Notes under the pieces: model-generated
Databases searched by the model: none
The model's input: only the letters and a program-made list of their open reading frames with translations
Told to the model about the DNA's origin: nothing
Made by a program: the position numbers and the translations under genes
Shown here: in pieces, positions 1 to 8,578 of the stretch
How the letters are laid out: each line of letters begins with the position of its first letter
How positions within the stretch are numbered: position 1 is the first letter of the stretch
Source: Neoaliturus tenellus
Lineage: Eukaryota > Arthropoda > Insecta > Hemiptera > Cicadellidae
Assembly: GCA_030545055.2 (NCBI GenBank)
Contig: CM061534.1
Location: 203,604,875 to 203,668,874, forward strand
DNA: 64,000 nucleotides
Reading direction: 5' to 3'

Positions 1-239
1 TAGTACAGACACAAACTCACGTGTCTACTATGTTTACGCCTTCAGCTTAACTATAGAGATATATTGTGTCGTTTTTGGGGAGATACATCCGATTCAATAA
101 TTAATTGTCTTCAAAATTCTAAAGTGGACGATAAGGGTTTTGTGAGACTCTAGAGCCATGACCACTGCAATCGTCGTTTCAAACCCTTATTAATCTTTTA
201 CTTAAAAAATACAAAACGTTATTAAAATGACAGGAGCGC

Positions 240-475
240 CTACGCCTATAACACTAGATTCATGCCCAACCTTGTTCCAGTCCGTCGTTTGACCCTCCTA
301 TAGCACGGGCCGAGGCCCGAGGTATGCTGTTCTACGGCTCCACAACGCACTGCCACGAAACCTCAAGGAGGAGTCCACACACTTTCAAGAGAAAATCTAA
401 ATATTTTTTTGTTAGAAAAGTCATATTATGAAGTTGAAAAATCTGACTTGGGTAGCTTTATGACAGTCCTGTAGC
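240..475 (+). pseudogene. LINE (non-LTR retrotransposon) 3' tail remnant
   Basis: Conceptual translation in two frames gives the usual end of a Jockey/CR1-type ORF2: residues LHNALPRNLKEES, then after a frameshift FLLEKSYYEVEKSD. This layout (a 'xLHNALPxxLK' block followed by 'FLLEKxYYxVxxF') closes many arthropod LINE reverse transcriptase ORFs. The piece is short, frameshifted and lacks the RT core, so it is a dead 5'-truncated copy. The family is inferred from pattern only. Confidence 0.35.
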
Positions 476-1010
476 TAAGCCCTGAGGACTATAAAAAATA
501 GAATGGCTTGAAAACCTATTACGATTTTTTACAGTATTCTGTTTCATGGCAGAGTTTTTCAAGTATATCGAGGTCAAGTATAACTAAAAGATTTTTTAGA
601 TATATATTTAACAGTGCTGACTAGTTATAGCCCTTGTATTTTAATTTTTAATATATTTCTATTAGACGTAACATATAAAGAACTTAAGTCTGGAATGACA
701 AAAGTCGAGACAAGATGTGATGACAGATATACCGCCTCAATAGCACGGACTGGAATTTAATTCCGGGGTCTTGTTGGGTTCAACCTCGGTGATGCCTTTA
801 TATCCTTGGTTGTAGTACGGCTTCTGGGTCACATCGCCAAGCGGTATGTCATTAGTTTCATCCATCGCTCAGCTAACAATTAATTGTTAGTGAAGAGTTT
901 AAACCATTTTATTTAATTTTTTTACAACATTATAAGTATTTTTCTTTTAACAAATATCATATAGACAAATGCTAGAGTTTAAAATAAAAAATATAAAATA
1001 ACGTTGTTTA
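476..1010. other. Gene-free stretch with one imperfect inverted repeat
   Basis: No ORF with coding character. 717-854 is slightly more GC-rich and is bounded by inverted segments (ATGACAGATATACCGC on the left, GCGGTATGTCAT on the right), which may mark a small foldback or an old structured element. Nothing else recognised. Confidence 0.4.
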
Positions 1011-1303
1011 TCCTATCCTAACTTAATATTATCAATGTGAATGTCCTGTTGTTTGTTAGACTTTCACACGAAACTACTCAACCGATCGTCATGAAACTTT
1101 GTACTCATATTTCTTGGAGGTGTCAGAAGTAACATAGGATACTTTTTATTTTCAAAATAATTATTTTTAAAGAATGATTAAAAAATAATTTTGTAAAAAA
1201 ATCTGAAAATTGATTTTATCTTTTTTTATTGGTTGCTAAGAAACAAATTCGTTGAAATTTCCAATATGGCTACAATGCGAGCGAAGCCGTGGGTAAAAGC
1301 TAG
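1011..1303 (+). mobile_element. Non-autonomous Helitron (293 bp)
   Basis: Starts TCCTATCCTAACTTAATATT after an A/T-rich host junction and ends GGGTAAAAGCTAG followed by T, matching the Helitron rule of a 5' TC and a 3' CTRR inserted between A and T. The inside carries the 'ACTCAACCGATCGTCATGAA' block and the pre-terminal 'GCGAGCGAAGCCG' block that I associate with widespread insect Helitron copies. No coding capacity, so it would depend on a Rep/helicase supplied elsewhere. Confidence 0.6.
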
Positions 1304-1896
1304 TATATTTATTAACGGCTTACACATTTTAACAAATAGTAGTACAAAAACATGTAAATTTGGCTGTACTTATTTTTTACAATAACTTATCTTATTACTA
1401 AAGCATTGAGAAAAGTGTACATTCAGATGCAACGGACAAACAAAATTAACCGGTAGTAATAATAGATATAAAAATGTAGATATTCATAGTAATCTCAAGC
1501 AACATAAACTTAAGACACATATGGGACAGATTGTTCATGCCGTGCTATAAATAAATGCATAATGGATTAGAGTATAAATGTGACTAGGAGTTGAGACCAT
1601 TATTATGTTGATAGAGTGAATCTAAATTATATACTCCCGAATGTGTAACTGACTGACTCACTCATCGGGGTATCAGAAATTCGTCAAAAGTCGGTAATGT
1701 AGATCTCCTATATATTACTTACTACAGAGTGATTCCCAAGCGAGAACTAAACTTACCGACCTGTATTATTGAGAAAACTGCCAACATACTGGGAGTCGCG
1801 GATTACCGAAACACTCTTTTTAAGAAATTTTATAACATTAACCAATTGTGCCTTTATAGGTAAAGCGGTCTATCCACCGAGAGTAATTTCAATGTA
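1304..1896. other. Gene-free AT-rich stretch
   Basis: No supported gene or RNA. Sequence is AT-rich with no extended ORF, and I see no clear element boundary until the TACAGGGTGT motif at 1895. Confidence 0.4.
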
Positions 1897-2588
1897 CAGG
1901 GTGTATCTGAAATTACCTCTCCAGACCGGAAGTCACTGATGTCAAATACTAACTCTCACTTTAAATAATTTTTTTTTAGTTTTACACGGTTTTTAAGAAA
2001 ACTTTACAATTTGATCTTGTACGCGTAATTTTAGCAGTTTATTGAATATTTGAGGTTAAAATTTAGATTTTCCTCATTCTTCTCTGAGCATTTTAGGTTA
2101 AGCAAAAATGTCTTGGCACAAAAATGTCTTAGACTCTTTTAAATACGTTTCCAACAAAAATTGTCAGTTTGGTCCAAAAAGTTTTTTTATTAAATTTACA
2201 ACATGACGGAGATTAATGAACATGTATTTAAATGTTTAGTAAAACTAATCACGTGATAATTGATGTTTTATGATGGTATATTATTTTAAATGAGGTTCTT
2301 AGACATTTACATGTTTGGTAAGTTCTGTTATATGTAAAATGTTCAGACATAATATATGTTAAATTTTCCCCAGTTAAAAAAAATAATGTCATGCTATTTA
2401 TTATTCTAAATCAGTATGATTAGGGTTTAAAATATTAAATTTTAAAGTTGCTTCAAAATTACGTCTGGTCCCCTCTGTATTGAAATCAGTGTCAATCAAC
2501 AGAGCAAAATGTGTTTACCTACAACGGCACATTTTTTTTTTATTTTTTTTTTTTTTAAAGAGGTGCCAGGTTGGTATGGGACACCCTG
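1897..2588. mobile_element. Putative mariner/Tc1-type MITE
   Basis: Left edge TA-CAGGGTGTATCTGAAATT and right edge TATGGGACACCCTG-TA form short inverted ends of the 'CAGGGTGTCCC' type common in Tc1/mariner elements, each flanked by TA. The interior is AT-rich and non-coding (a small ORF near 2480 is poly-F/K from T-runs). The ends match over only about a dozen bases, so the pairing is tentative. Confidence 0.35.
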
Positions 2589-2590
2589 TA

Positions 2591-4594
2591 AGACAGTATC
2601 ATATTTGCACGATAGTCCTCCCAAAAATTGGTTCTTTATTTGGGATGGCACTTAATTTCTAACGAACTCATTACGAAGTACATCATTGACTTTACCTGAT
2701 AGCATGCTAATTTAAATTTTACAATTCAACAAAAATTTTAACTAAAATAGCAGATTACACAATTGATTTATCTTTTAGTGCGTAATAAATTAATGTTTAG
2801 TTTAAAAAGGTGGCAGTACAGTATTTTCATTTAAAATAAAAAAGCTTTTTTATTTCCTGCCCCAGAAAACTATCTGATTTCAAAATTTAGCGACCAAACA
2901 TTTTTACCCAAAATAAATATGACATTATTTTTTTTCTACTCTAGCGGCCAAATTATAACATCTGAGGCAATCCTCGCGAACATCTTTCAAGTTACTACAA
3001 GTTTGGTTCAATGAATTTTCGCCCCCCAGTCCACACAATTAAACATAATTAAATGTTTATTTATTTTTGTGGGGAATTTTATCCCATGTAGACGTAATTT
3101 TACAACTACTATAATATTTTACTCAGAACCTCAACTTTGCACATAGACATATCTTGCACAGTACCAATATCAATTAAATTATCAAACTTAAAAATTATCA
3201 TGATGATTTTCAATATCACGTATTCTTCTATTGAAAGTGAGTCGGAACGAATTGCTATATCAAGCAACTGATTGTTTTACTTTGATTGTTATTTACTGAC
3301 CTGGTCCTACGGCTAAAACATACGTCCTTTGATGTGTATGGTAACTTTAATATTTTAACCATTATTTAACATACTTTTGTTAGTAACTACTGTATTATTG
3401 TATTTAGAAACTTGAAGTTTTTTTATTTGCCTTGACAGTAATTTTTTAGGAAATTAGGTAAATTTAAAGTTTTACATTATTAAAAACTGAAATGAAGGAA
3501 TTGTAATGAATGCCAATATTACATTATGTATTTATCATTGTATGTTCAATATTACTGGATCGTTATGTTATTCCCTGGAATTTCAACACAACTAATTGAA
3601 GGATAGTAACTGAATAGTATTTTTGTAAATAAAAGGGGTTTTTGGCAAGTTTTATTCCCTTGTTAAGATTTTAAATTATTTGGTTTAAAGGAATTTTTCA
3701 TTGTTTTCGATGATCTACTGCACATTTTTATGCAGTTTATCCATTTAATTTTTTCATATATTTATTTATATGAATTTTATAATTTTAACTAAATACTTAT
3801 ACAATACCTACATACAAAATTTATTCACAACTCCATTAACCTTTATAGAATTCGGGGGAATTAGGGAAGGAGGTTTGGAGAAAGAGTGTCTGAAAACGAG
3901 CCGTAGGCGAATATATTTTCATTCCTTAGATTGAGTTAGTTGCACAAGTTCAAATTTAGGTTACTTCTGCAGTCGTGGGAGTTAATTTATGTTATAAATA
4001 AACTTACAAACTCATTTATTTTGCTATTCTGCTCATTTACAAACACTTATATTCATATGTAATCTGTTCATTATATGCGACTTAAACAACAATTAACGAA
4101 TTTCTGGGCAAAACCCTGAGGGGGCATGGGGGCGGAGCCCCCATCGAGCCGCAGGCGAGTCATTATGATATACTGAATCTAAATGGAACACCTTTTATAT
4201 TCAAATATGTTAATATGTTAGTCTATATATGTTAAAACAAATATGTTTTAACGTATTTGTCCGTAACAATATAGTATACAAATACAATTTATCTAAATAT
4301 AATTACCATTAAATATTAAAAAATCATAAATTTACCGCTAAATATGTGGGTGTAAATATATTAAGTAGTATTTTAGGATATTTTATTTATTTCTGAGTTA
4401 TGTTTGTTCATAAATATTTACACAACTAATTTATGTACTTCTCTTATGATTTTGTTACTCCCTACTTTTATCTAAACTTCAATACTATGCTAAGTAAGAA
4501 TTGATTATGCATTTAACTATGAATATAAGAAGTTCTATTCATTTTTTCATGTATAACTACAGAGGCTACGGATGAAATCTCGTTTCTCACTATG
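2591..4594. other. Gene-free AT-rich flank
   Basis: About 2 kb without a credible ORF. The only notable structure is an 8-bp stem ATGGGGGC-GGA-GCCCCCAT at 4126-4144, in a short GC-rich patch that probably belongs to an old repeat. It is the immediate left flank of the Polinton. Confidence 0.4.
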
Positions 4595-4600
4595 GGATTG
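4595..4600. repeat. Polinton target site duplication, left (GGATTG)
   Basis: GGATTG immediately precedes the left terminal repeat and recurs at 27116-27121 directly after the right one. A 6-bp duplication is the hallmark of Polinton/Maverick integration. Confidence 0.92.
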
Positions 4601-4631
4601 AGTAGTGTGTTTTGGTCACTTTTAAAACCGG

Positions 4632-4678
4632 CCACGTGCCCACGGAGCCACGTGCCGCGGCAGCTGGCGCCAGCTGCC
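4632..4678. promoter_or_regulatory. Terminal palindrome/E-box cluster of the left TIR
   Basis: Within 80 bp of the tip lie two GCCACGTGCC E-box cores and then the perfect 20-bp palindrome GGCAGCTGGCGCCAGCTGCC (4659-4678), which itself holds two CAGCTG E-boxes. The same block occurs in mirror image at 27038-27084. Its nearness to the ends suggests a site for integrase or a replication protein, or host bHLH factors; this is inference. Confidence 0.45.
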
Positions 4679-4964
4679 ATGTCACATAGCTTCCGGTGGG
4701 GGTTAGAGGGTATATATGAGATGCTGTAGTTATATTTTATGTCATATAGGTTGGGGTGGAGATGGCGATAGTGTTGGCGTTAGGGTGAAGTGAATTTGCG
4801 CATAAAATTAAAATTAAAAGTTAGTTGAAAATTGAAATTCGTCGGTGTTAACGAAACTCTAACAGTTGAAGAAAAATTAAGAGTTAGTTCAAAATTGAAA
4901 TTCAAACTTATAACTGAGATGCGGAAAATATGTCAAGGTCATCCAGAGTAAGTTTTAAAAAATT

Positions 4965-5036
4965 CTATCCAACTATCACCAGAAATAGTTTTAAGTTGAA
5001 GTAGTTGGTGATAGCGGGATAATTGATTCGTGCCAT
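4965..5036 (-). CDS. Short ORF (23 aa) in left TIR, reading outward
   Basis: A 23-codon ORF starting MARINYPAITNYFN lies downstream of a TTTTATAAG box (about 5099-5107 on the minus strand). The upstream block (TATAAG, then a CCCTCTCCCTAGGCGGCGC segment) is homologous to the promoter of the 88-aa gene at 6301. The reading direction is outward, toward the host flank. It may be a vestigial gene copy or simply promoter sequence duplicated in the TIR. No homologue recognised; likely not functional. Confidence 0.2.
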   Translation of the reverse strand: MARINYPAITNYFNLKLFLVIVG

Positions 5037-5337
5037 GGGAGAGGTGTTTATCGTTTGAAAGTTGGCGATCGAATGAGAAGCGCCGCCTAGGGAGAGGGCT
5101 TATAAAACGGCAACCTTCCCCCACCACCCCTTCCCCCACTCCTTTAGACCAATAACCGGTCGCCGACTCTATGTGGTGAAACTGAACTAGACATGGCGGC
5201 CGCCATGGATAATTCTAACCTCAAACCTTAGTTTTGCATTGGTGAGCATGAGCCACCCCCACTCCTTTACCTTTCTTTTATATTTTTAAAACCGAACAGA
5301 TGTTCGGGCAGGTGTTGGGGGCAGAAATGTTAAAATA

Positions 5338-5635
5338 TTGGGGTGGAGATGGCAATAGCGTTGGCGGTCGGTTGAACTGAATTTGCGAATAAAGTAACTA
5401 GGGTTGAACTAAAAGTATACATAAATTAAAAGTTAGTTGAAAACTGAAATTTGACGGTGTTAACAAAACTCTTAATAGTTGAACAAAACTAAAAGTTAGT
5501 TTAAAACTGAAATTCAAATTTATAAATAGGATCTGGAAAGTATGTCAAGGTCATCCAGAGTAAGTTTTAAAAAAGCCTACCCAACTACCACCAGAAATAG
5601 TTCTAAGTTGAACTAGTTGGTGATAGTAGGATAGG
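5338..5635 (+). repeat. Diverged direct copy of internal TIR sequence
   Basis: Repeats TIR bases about 4751-5021 in the same orientation (GGGGTGGAGATGGC start, GTTAACAAAACTC middle, TCAAGGTCATCC at 5545, GTTGGTGATAG end) with many substitutions. It includes a decayed version of the outward 23-codon ORF. It implies that the left end grew by duplication of TIR sequence before the TIRs were last homogenised. 5232-5337 between the two copies holds nothing recognised. Confidence 0.75.
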
Positions 5636-5672
5636 TTGAAGTAACTTTTGAATTTTATTAGTGAACATACAA

Positions 5673-5918
5673 TTAATGTGCAACAGCAGAGTTTAAACAA
5701 GTTGAACTTTTGTGATGAATTACAGAGTTGTAAATGCAAACACCGACGACGATGAGAAGGTAAATGCAGAGTCCCCAGATGATGTATTTGAAAAGCTTGA
5801 ACAAATGTAACATTTCAAGTTGGTTTTCCCGTTCCATTTCCAATCGTTTAATTTCCAATTTCAATTTATCCTCTTCCATTCTAGTTACGAAGGGAACTTC
5901 ATCCATCATATCCATCAT
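5673..5918 (-). CDS. Small membrane protein with coiled-coil (81 aa)
   Basis: No family recognised. The protein has an acidic start (MMDMMDEV), a charged helix rich in K/E/R at about residues 13-40 (LEIKRLEMER), and one hydrophobic segment at about 45-63 (IIWGLCIYLLIVVGVCIY), followed by a short polar tail. The topology suggests a single-pass membrane protein, perhaps for virion exit or envelope contact, but that is speculation. It is the gene nearest the left TIR and the last of the minus-strand series. Its promoter is weak: a CCCCCACCACTTC block lies about 110 bp upstream with no clear TATA box. Confidence 0.5.
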   Translation of the reverse strand: MMDMMDEVPFVTRMEEDKLKLEIKRLEMERENQLEMLHLFKLFKYIIWGLCIYLLIVVGVCIYNSVIHHKSSTCLNSAVAH

Positions 5919-6034
5919 GATTGTGTTAGTGTTTGAAATTTTAGTGATGTTGATAGTTCAGAAGTCGAAGACGGAATAAGAAGTGAAAGGGAGAAATGTT
6001 AGTTAAATAAAGAAGTGGTGGGGGGAAGGATGAA

Positions 6035-6301
6035 TTACAAAGAAGTGGTGGGGGAAAGACGTTGCTCTTCATTATTACCATCAGTAGTGTCAGATGGTGC
6101 AGGAGTTAGATTTAGTAAACTGTCTTCGTCTAAACTTTCAACCTTATCACAAATAGGACAATCGTATGTTATTTCCAAATTCATTTTGATGGTTGTAAAA
6201 TTATCTACAAGTTCTTGTAAAATTTTAAAAATGTCTTGTAACTCTTCTTTAGAGTTTATTTCAAAACTAGAATTCATTCGGGCCAATGGAGAGTTGTTCA
6301 T
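6035..6301 (-). CDS. Small accessory protein, beta-alpha-beta family member (88 aa)
   Basis: Unknown function. Residues 10-45 have the pattern shared by five small proteins of this element: a short strand, a helix (KEELQDIFKILQELVDNF), then a strand (TIKMNLEI). A CPICDK pair of cysteines follows at about 49-54, then an acidic, Ser/Thr-rich tail. Translation could start at Met1 or Met9; the TATA box at 6349-6356 lies about 50 bp upstream and fits either. It lies between the membrane protein and the 98-aa paralogue. Confidence 0.6.
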   Translation of the reverse strand: MNNSPLARMNSSFEINSKEELQDIFKILQELVDNFTTIKMNLEITYDCPICDKVESLDEDSLLNLTPAPSDTTDGNNEEQRLSPTTSL

Positions 6302-6348
6302 TGTTGGAGAGTCGGTGATGGAATGAGGATCGGCGCATAGGGAGGGGG

Positions 6349-6356
6349 CTTATATA
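6349..6356 (-). promoter_or_regulatory. TATA box (TATATAAG) for the 88-aa gene
   Basis: TATATAAG on the minus strand, about 50 bp before the ATG at 6301. It is embedded in a repeated TAGGGAGGGGGCTT module (three copies between 6338 and 6410) homologous to the TIR promoter-like segment. Confidence 0.6.
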
Positions 6357-6377
6357 ATGGTGACCTTGAGCAGGCGT

Positions 6378-6674
6378 CTAGGGAGGGGGGCTGTCTAGGG
6401 AGGGGGCTTTTATATGGGGAACCTTGAGCTTATGATTAAATAAAATGTTTAGTTCTTCTTCTTCGTCTTTTAATTCAATTATTTGAACCGAAGTAGTTGT
6501 TTCATCCTCTTCACTCGATGAAGAAAACAATTCACCAGGATTTAAATATTGAACTACAATTCTGAACCATCTTATAGGATATTCGTCAATGATAGAAAGT
6601 AAGTTTTGAAACAATTCTTCCATCTCTTCCCTGTCAGTTATTATATGTTCAAACTTGATAAATTTGTTTTCCAT
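6378..6674 (-). CDS. Small accessory protein, beta-alpha-beta family member (98 aa)
   Basis: The start at 6674 (MENKFIKFEH) is preferred over the upstream Met at 6758. The TATA box at 6712-6719 lies inside the longer frame, and an mRNA begun there would first meet this ATG. Residues 1-45 resemble the other four small paralogues (strand, helix REEMEELFQNLLSIIDEYP, strand WFRIVVQYL). A low-complexity SSSSEEDETTT segment and an acidic patch follow. Function unknown. Confidence 0.6.
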   Translation of the reverse strand: MENKFIKFEHIITDREEMEELFQNLLSIIDEYPIRWFRIVVQYLNPGELFSSSSEEDETTTSVQIIELKDEEEELNILFNHKLKVPHIKAPSLDSPPP

Positions 6675-6711
6675 GTTGTTAGTTAGAGTGTTGGAAGTGG
6701 AATGATTTAAT

Positions 6712-6719
6712 ATTATATA
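6712..6719 (-). promoter_or_regulatory. TATA box (TATATAAT) for the 98-aa gene
   Basis: TATATAAT about 40 bp upstream of the chosen ATG (6674), and about 30 bp downstream of the TCAAGGTCA site at 6749-6757. Confidence 0.55.
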
Positions 6720-6794
6720 AAAATTAGAACTAGTGGTGGGGGGAAATCTCAAGGTCATCCAAATGAAGTTTTAAAAAAGAGTGTAAAACTGAAA

Positions 6795-7151
6795 TTACAC
6801 ATTTGATGGTTCTACAGGATCGGAATACCAATCTGATCTGTATTTACATCTTTTTATCATATGTGTACAAAAATCATCTTGATGAGAATTGGTGCGTTGA
6901 CAATGAGCAAGATCTAGAGGGTGAAATTTGAAACATCTTTGAGGACAACATGTATGAAAATATCTTGATTTGTAAAATTTGAAAGTTCGCAATTCCGGTG
7001 GTGGTAGTTGTTTTGTTTTGCATTTGCAATAACAAGATCCGAAGAATTCACATTTAGTACAAGCTAACCCATCCACCATCATTGGTCCTAAATCTGTACA
7101 CTGTTGTTCACAACAGTAACGAGGTTTGTACTTGTATTTTTGCTCTTCCAT
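6795..7151 (-). CDS. Cysteine-rich, probable zinc-binding protein (118 aa)
   Basis: Highly Cys-rich: pairs and clusters such as CCEQQC, CTKCEF, CYCKCK and CCPQRC, plus several His, with basic residues throughout. The spacing fits two or more treble-clef/RING-like zinc sites, but no named domain is recognised. There is no signal peptide, so a cytoplasmic or nuclear Zn protein is more likely than a secreted disulfide protein. A CATAAAAC box (7206-7213) lies about 55 bp upstream, and a small hairpin GTGTAA...TTACAC overlaps the stop codon (6781-6800). Confidence 0.6.
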   Translation of the reverse strand: MEEQKYKYKPRYCCEQQCTDLGPMMVDGLACTKCEFFGSCYCKCKTKQLPPPELRTFKFYKSRYFHTCCPQRCFKFHPLDLAHCQRTNSHQDDFCTHMIKRCKYRSDWYSDPVEPSNV

Positions 7152-7205
7152 GTTGACGCTGCGGAGTCCAGTGAAAGAATAAGAGTGTATAGTGTTGAAT
7201 AGTGA

Positions 7206-7213
7206 GTTTTATG
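7206..7213 (-). promoter_or_regulatory. TATA-like box (CATAAAAC) for the Cys-rich gene
   Basis: CATAAAAC about 55 bp upstream of the ATG at 7151. The TCAAGGTCA site at 7240-7248 lies about 30 bp further upstream. Confidence 0.45.
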
Positions 7214-7301
7214 TACTGTGAAAAGTGGTGGGGGTAAATTCAAGGTCATCCAAATGGAGTTTTAAAAAATTATACCTTACAAGTGTAAGGATTATTAAAA
7301 T

Positions 7302-7532
7302 TTAGGAAGTTTGTTTCTCTTTGTTTTCTTCCGACTTTTTCTCTCTCTCCGCCTTAGCCATAGCAACAAGTTCTTCTGTTGATAATGGATGTACTTCAGG
7401 AAATTTTAAAATTAATTTAGCTTGATATCCTTCTTTAGTTAATACATCTAAATCTTGGGTCATTTGTTCAACGGTGTTGTAGTCTTTTCCATAGATTTTT
7501 CCATCAAGTTGAATCATCATTCTGTACAACAT
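7302..7532 (-). CDS. Small accessory protein, beta-alpha-beta family member (76 aa)
   Basis: Unknown function; among the clearest members of the five-paralogue set. Residues 6-46 give strand (MIQLDGKIY), helix (VEQMTQDLDVLTKEGY), strand (AKLILKF). A Lys/Glu-rich helical tail follows (AEREKKSEENKEK). TATAAATA at 7579-7586 lies about 50 bp upstream. A perfect 7-bp stem CCTTACA-AG-TGTAAGG (7275-7290) lies 12 bp after the stop and may mark the mRNA 3' end. Confidence 0.62.
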   Translation of the reverse strand: MLYRMMIQLDGKIYGKDYNTVEQMTQDLDVLTKEGYQAKLILKFPEVHPLSTEELVAMAKAEREKKSEENKEKQTS

Positions 7533-7578
7533 TTTCTTAAATAGGTCTTGTCGTGGTGAGAGCTGAGAAGCAAATGAT

Positions 7579-7586
7579 TATTTATA
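7579..7586 (-). promoter_or_regulatory. TATA box (TATAAATA) for the 76-aa gene
   Basis: TATAAATA on the minus strand about 47 bp before the ATG at 7532. Confidence 0.55.
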
Positions 7587-7662
7587 CAAGTATCACATCC
7601 TTTTTATTAACTCACATTGATCATGTGATTCTTTAGTTGTAGTTTTGTCTGTCAAAAGTTAT

Positions 7663-7923
7663 TCAACATTGGTAATACTTTTGGAACTTGATGTTATGTT
7701 GACCAGTTGGCGATGAAGAAGTTGTAGGTTGTGTAGAAATAAATATTTCATCATCGCAATATTTTGTTTTAGTGAACATCCTTGTATTAGTAGCACTAAC
7801 ATCAACAGTTAAGTGATAACCACCGGTAAGTAAAACTCGCATTTCGTTGGTTAAATCTTCGAGTTGTTCAAAAGTTGTAATGGTGTTGGTATCATAAGAT
7901 GCACATTTGACTTTGAGAGACAT
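7663..7923 (-). CDS. Small accessory protein, beta-alpha-beta family member (86 aa)
   Basis: Unknown function. Residues 2-42 match the 76-aa neighbour in layout: strand (LKVKCASYD), helix (FEQLEDLTNEMRVLLTGGY), strand (HLTVDV). The tail is Ser/Thr/Lys-rich. A TATAAAAG box at 8016-8023 gives a leader of about 65 nt; a nearer AT-rich string at 7930-7940 is too close to the ATG to act as a TATA box. Confidence 0.6.
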   Translation of the reverse strand: MSLKVKCASYDTNTITTFEQLEDLTNEMRVLLTGGYHLTVDVSATNTRMFTKTKYCDDEIFISTQPTTSSSPTGQHNIKFQKYYQC

Positions 7924-8015
7924 CTTTTAGTTTTTATATTAAGCGATAGAGTGAGCGAGATGTGTACGGTACGAAAGGTAGTCGTAGACTGATGAATTTT
8001 ACAAGTAGATTTTCG

Positions 8016-8023
8016 CTTTTATA
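8016..8023 (-). promoter_or_regulatory. TATA box (TATAAAAG) for the 86-aa gene
   Basis: TATAAAAGCG on the minus strand, the core recurring before many genes of the element, immediately downstream of a TCAAGGTCA site (8040-8048). Confidence 0.6.
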
Positions 8024-8193
8024 ATCACACAAAAGTGGGTCAAGGTCATCCCGTGGAATTTTTAAAAAAAACAACATATTGTAATGTACAAAGACATCAC
8101 AATATGTTGCTTCTTTTAATTTTTTTGTTTTTTCTTTATATCATATTTATTGAAAAACAATTACAAACAAATAGTTACAATGTTATGTACAAA

Positions 8194-8553
8194 CTAATCA
8201 GTAGTAGGTGTTACATGAATAGTTAGTTCAGTTGAGTTGTTTCCACTTGGTCCGTGCGAAACCAAATAGAGTGCGCCGGGTTGAACTACACGAAGATCTT
8301 CATTTTGAAGAAGTTGTACAAAGCGTCTTGGTAGGAAGATCTGAAATTTTGGTTCATCACCAACTGTATATGGAGCCTCGCTTAATGTGCAATTAATAGC
8401 ATCACCTACTGAAGTTTCCATTTTCTTAATCGTATGAATGATGTAGTGTTTTTCTTCTTTTAGTTCAGAACATTTCTTTGTAGGTAGAATTGATGATTTA
8501 GAATGAGCGTTGAACTGATCAACTAAACTTTGAAGTAAGTTCTGTGATGTCAT
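8194..8553 (-). CDS. Conserved small protein, possible OB-fold DNA-binding protein (119 aa)
   Basis: Start at 8553 (MTSQNLLQSLVDQF) is preferred. The TATA box at 8658-8665 would start the mRNA at about 8635, leaving no leader for the ATG at 8634, and the shorter form avoids overlap with the upstream gene. The core 'YIIHTIKKMETSVGDAI...KFQIFLPRRF' resembles a small-protein pattern I associate with arthropod Mavericks, with a T-x(3)-G-x(3)-x-L then FLPxRF layout reminiscent of OB-fold ssDNA-binding proteins. A replication accessory role is inference. A stem CAACATATTGT/ACAATATGTTG (8072-8109) follows the stop. Confidence 0.6.
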   Translation of the reverse strand: MTSQNLLQSLVDQFNAHSKSSILPTKKCSELKEEKHYIIHTIKKMETSVGDAINCTLSEAPYTVGDEPKFQIFLPRRFVQLLQNEDLRVVQPGALYLVSHGPSGNNSTELTIHVTPTTD

Positions 8554-8578
8554 CTTGATGTTGTTGTTAATCTTCTTG

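Larger units (their letters stand above)
4601..5231 (+). repeat. Polinton left terminal inverted repeat (631 bp)
   Basis: Reverse complement of 26485-27115. I could follow the match from AGTAGTGTGTTTTGGTCACT at the tip to CCTTAG at the inner edge, with a single C/T difference noticed near that edge. Outer part: two CACGTG E-boxes and a 20-bp palindrome. Middle: GTTAGTTCAAAA-type repeats and a TCAAGGTCA site. Inner part: a TATA-like box, a C-rich/CCCCCACCAC stretch, and the palindrome CATGGCGGCCGCCATG. Confidence 0.95.

Noticed and set aside
4939..5139. 66-codon ORF in both TIRs (also 26577-26777)
   Set aside because: It starts upstream of the TATA-like box, spans promoter and repeat sequence and has no coding character; the 23-codon ORF within is the only one with a promoter in the right place.
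5551..5739. 62-codon minus ORF
   Set aside because: It runs through the diverged TIR copy and overlaps the 81-aa gene; its C-terminus is just translated repeat.
6675..6758. Upstream extension of the 98-aa protein to 126 aa
   Set aside because: The TATA box lies inside the extension, so the longer product would not be made from that promoter.
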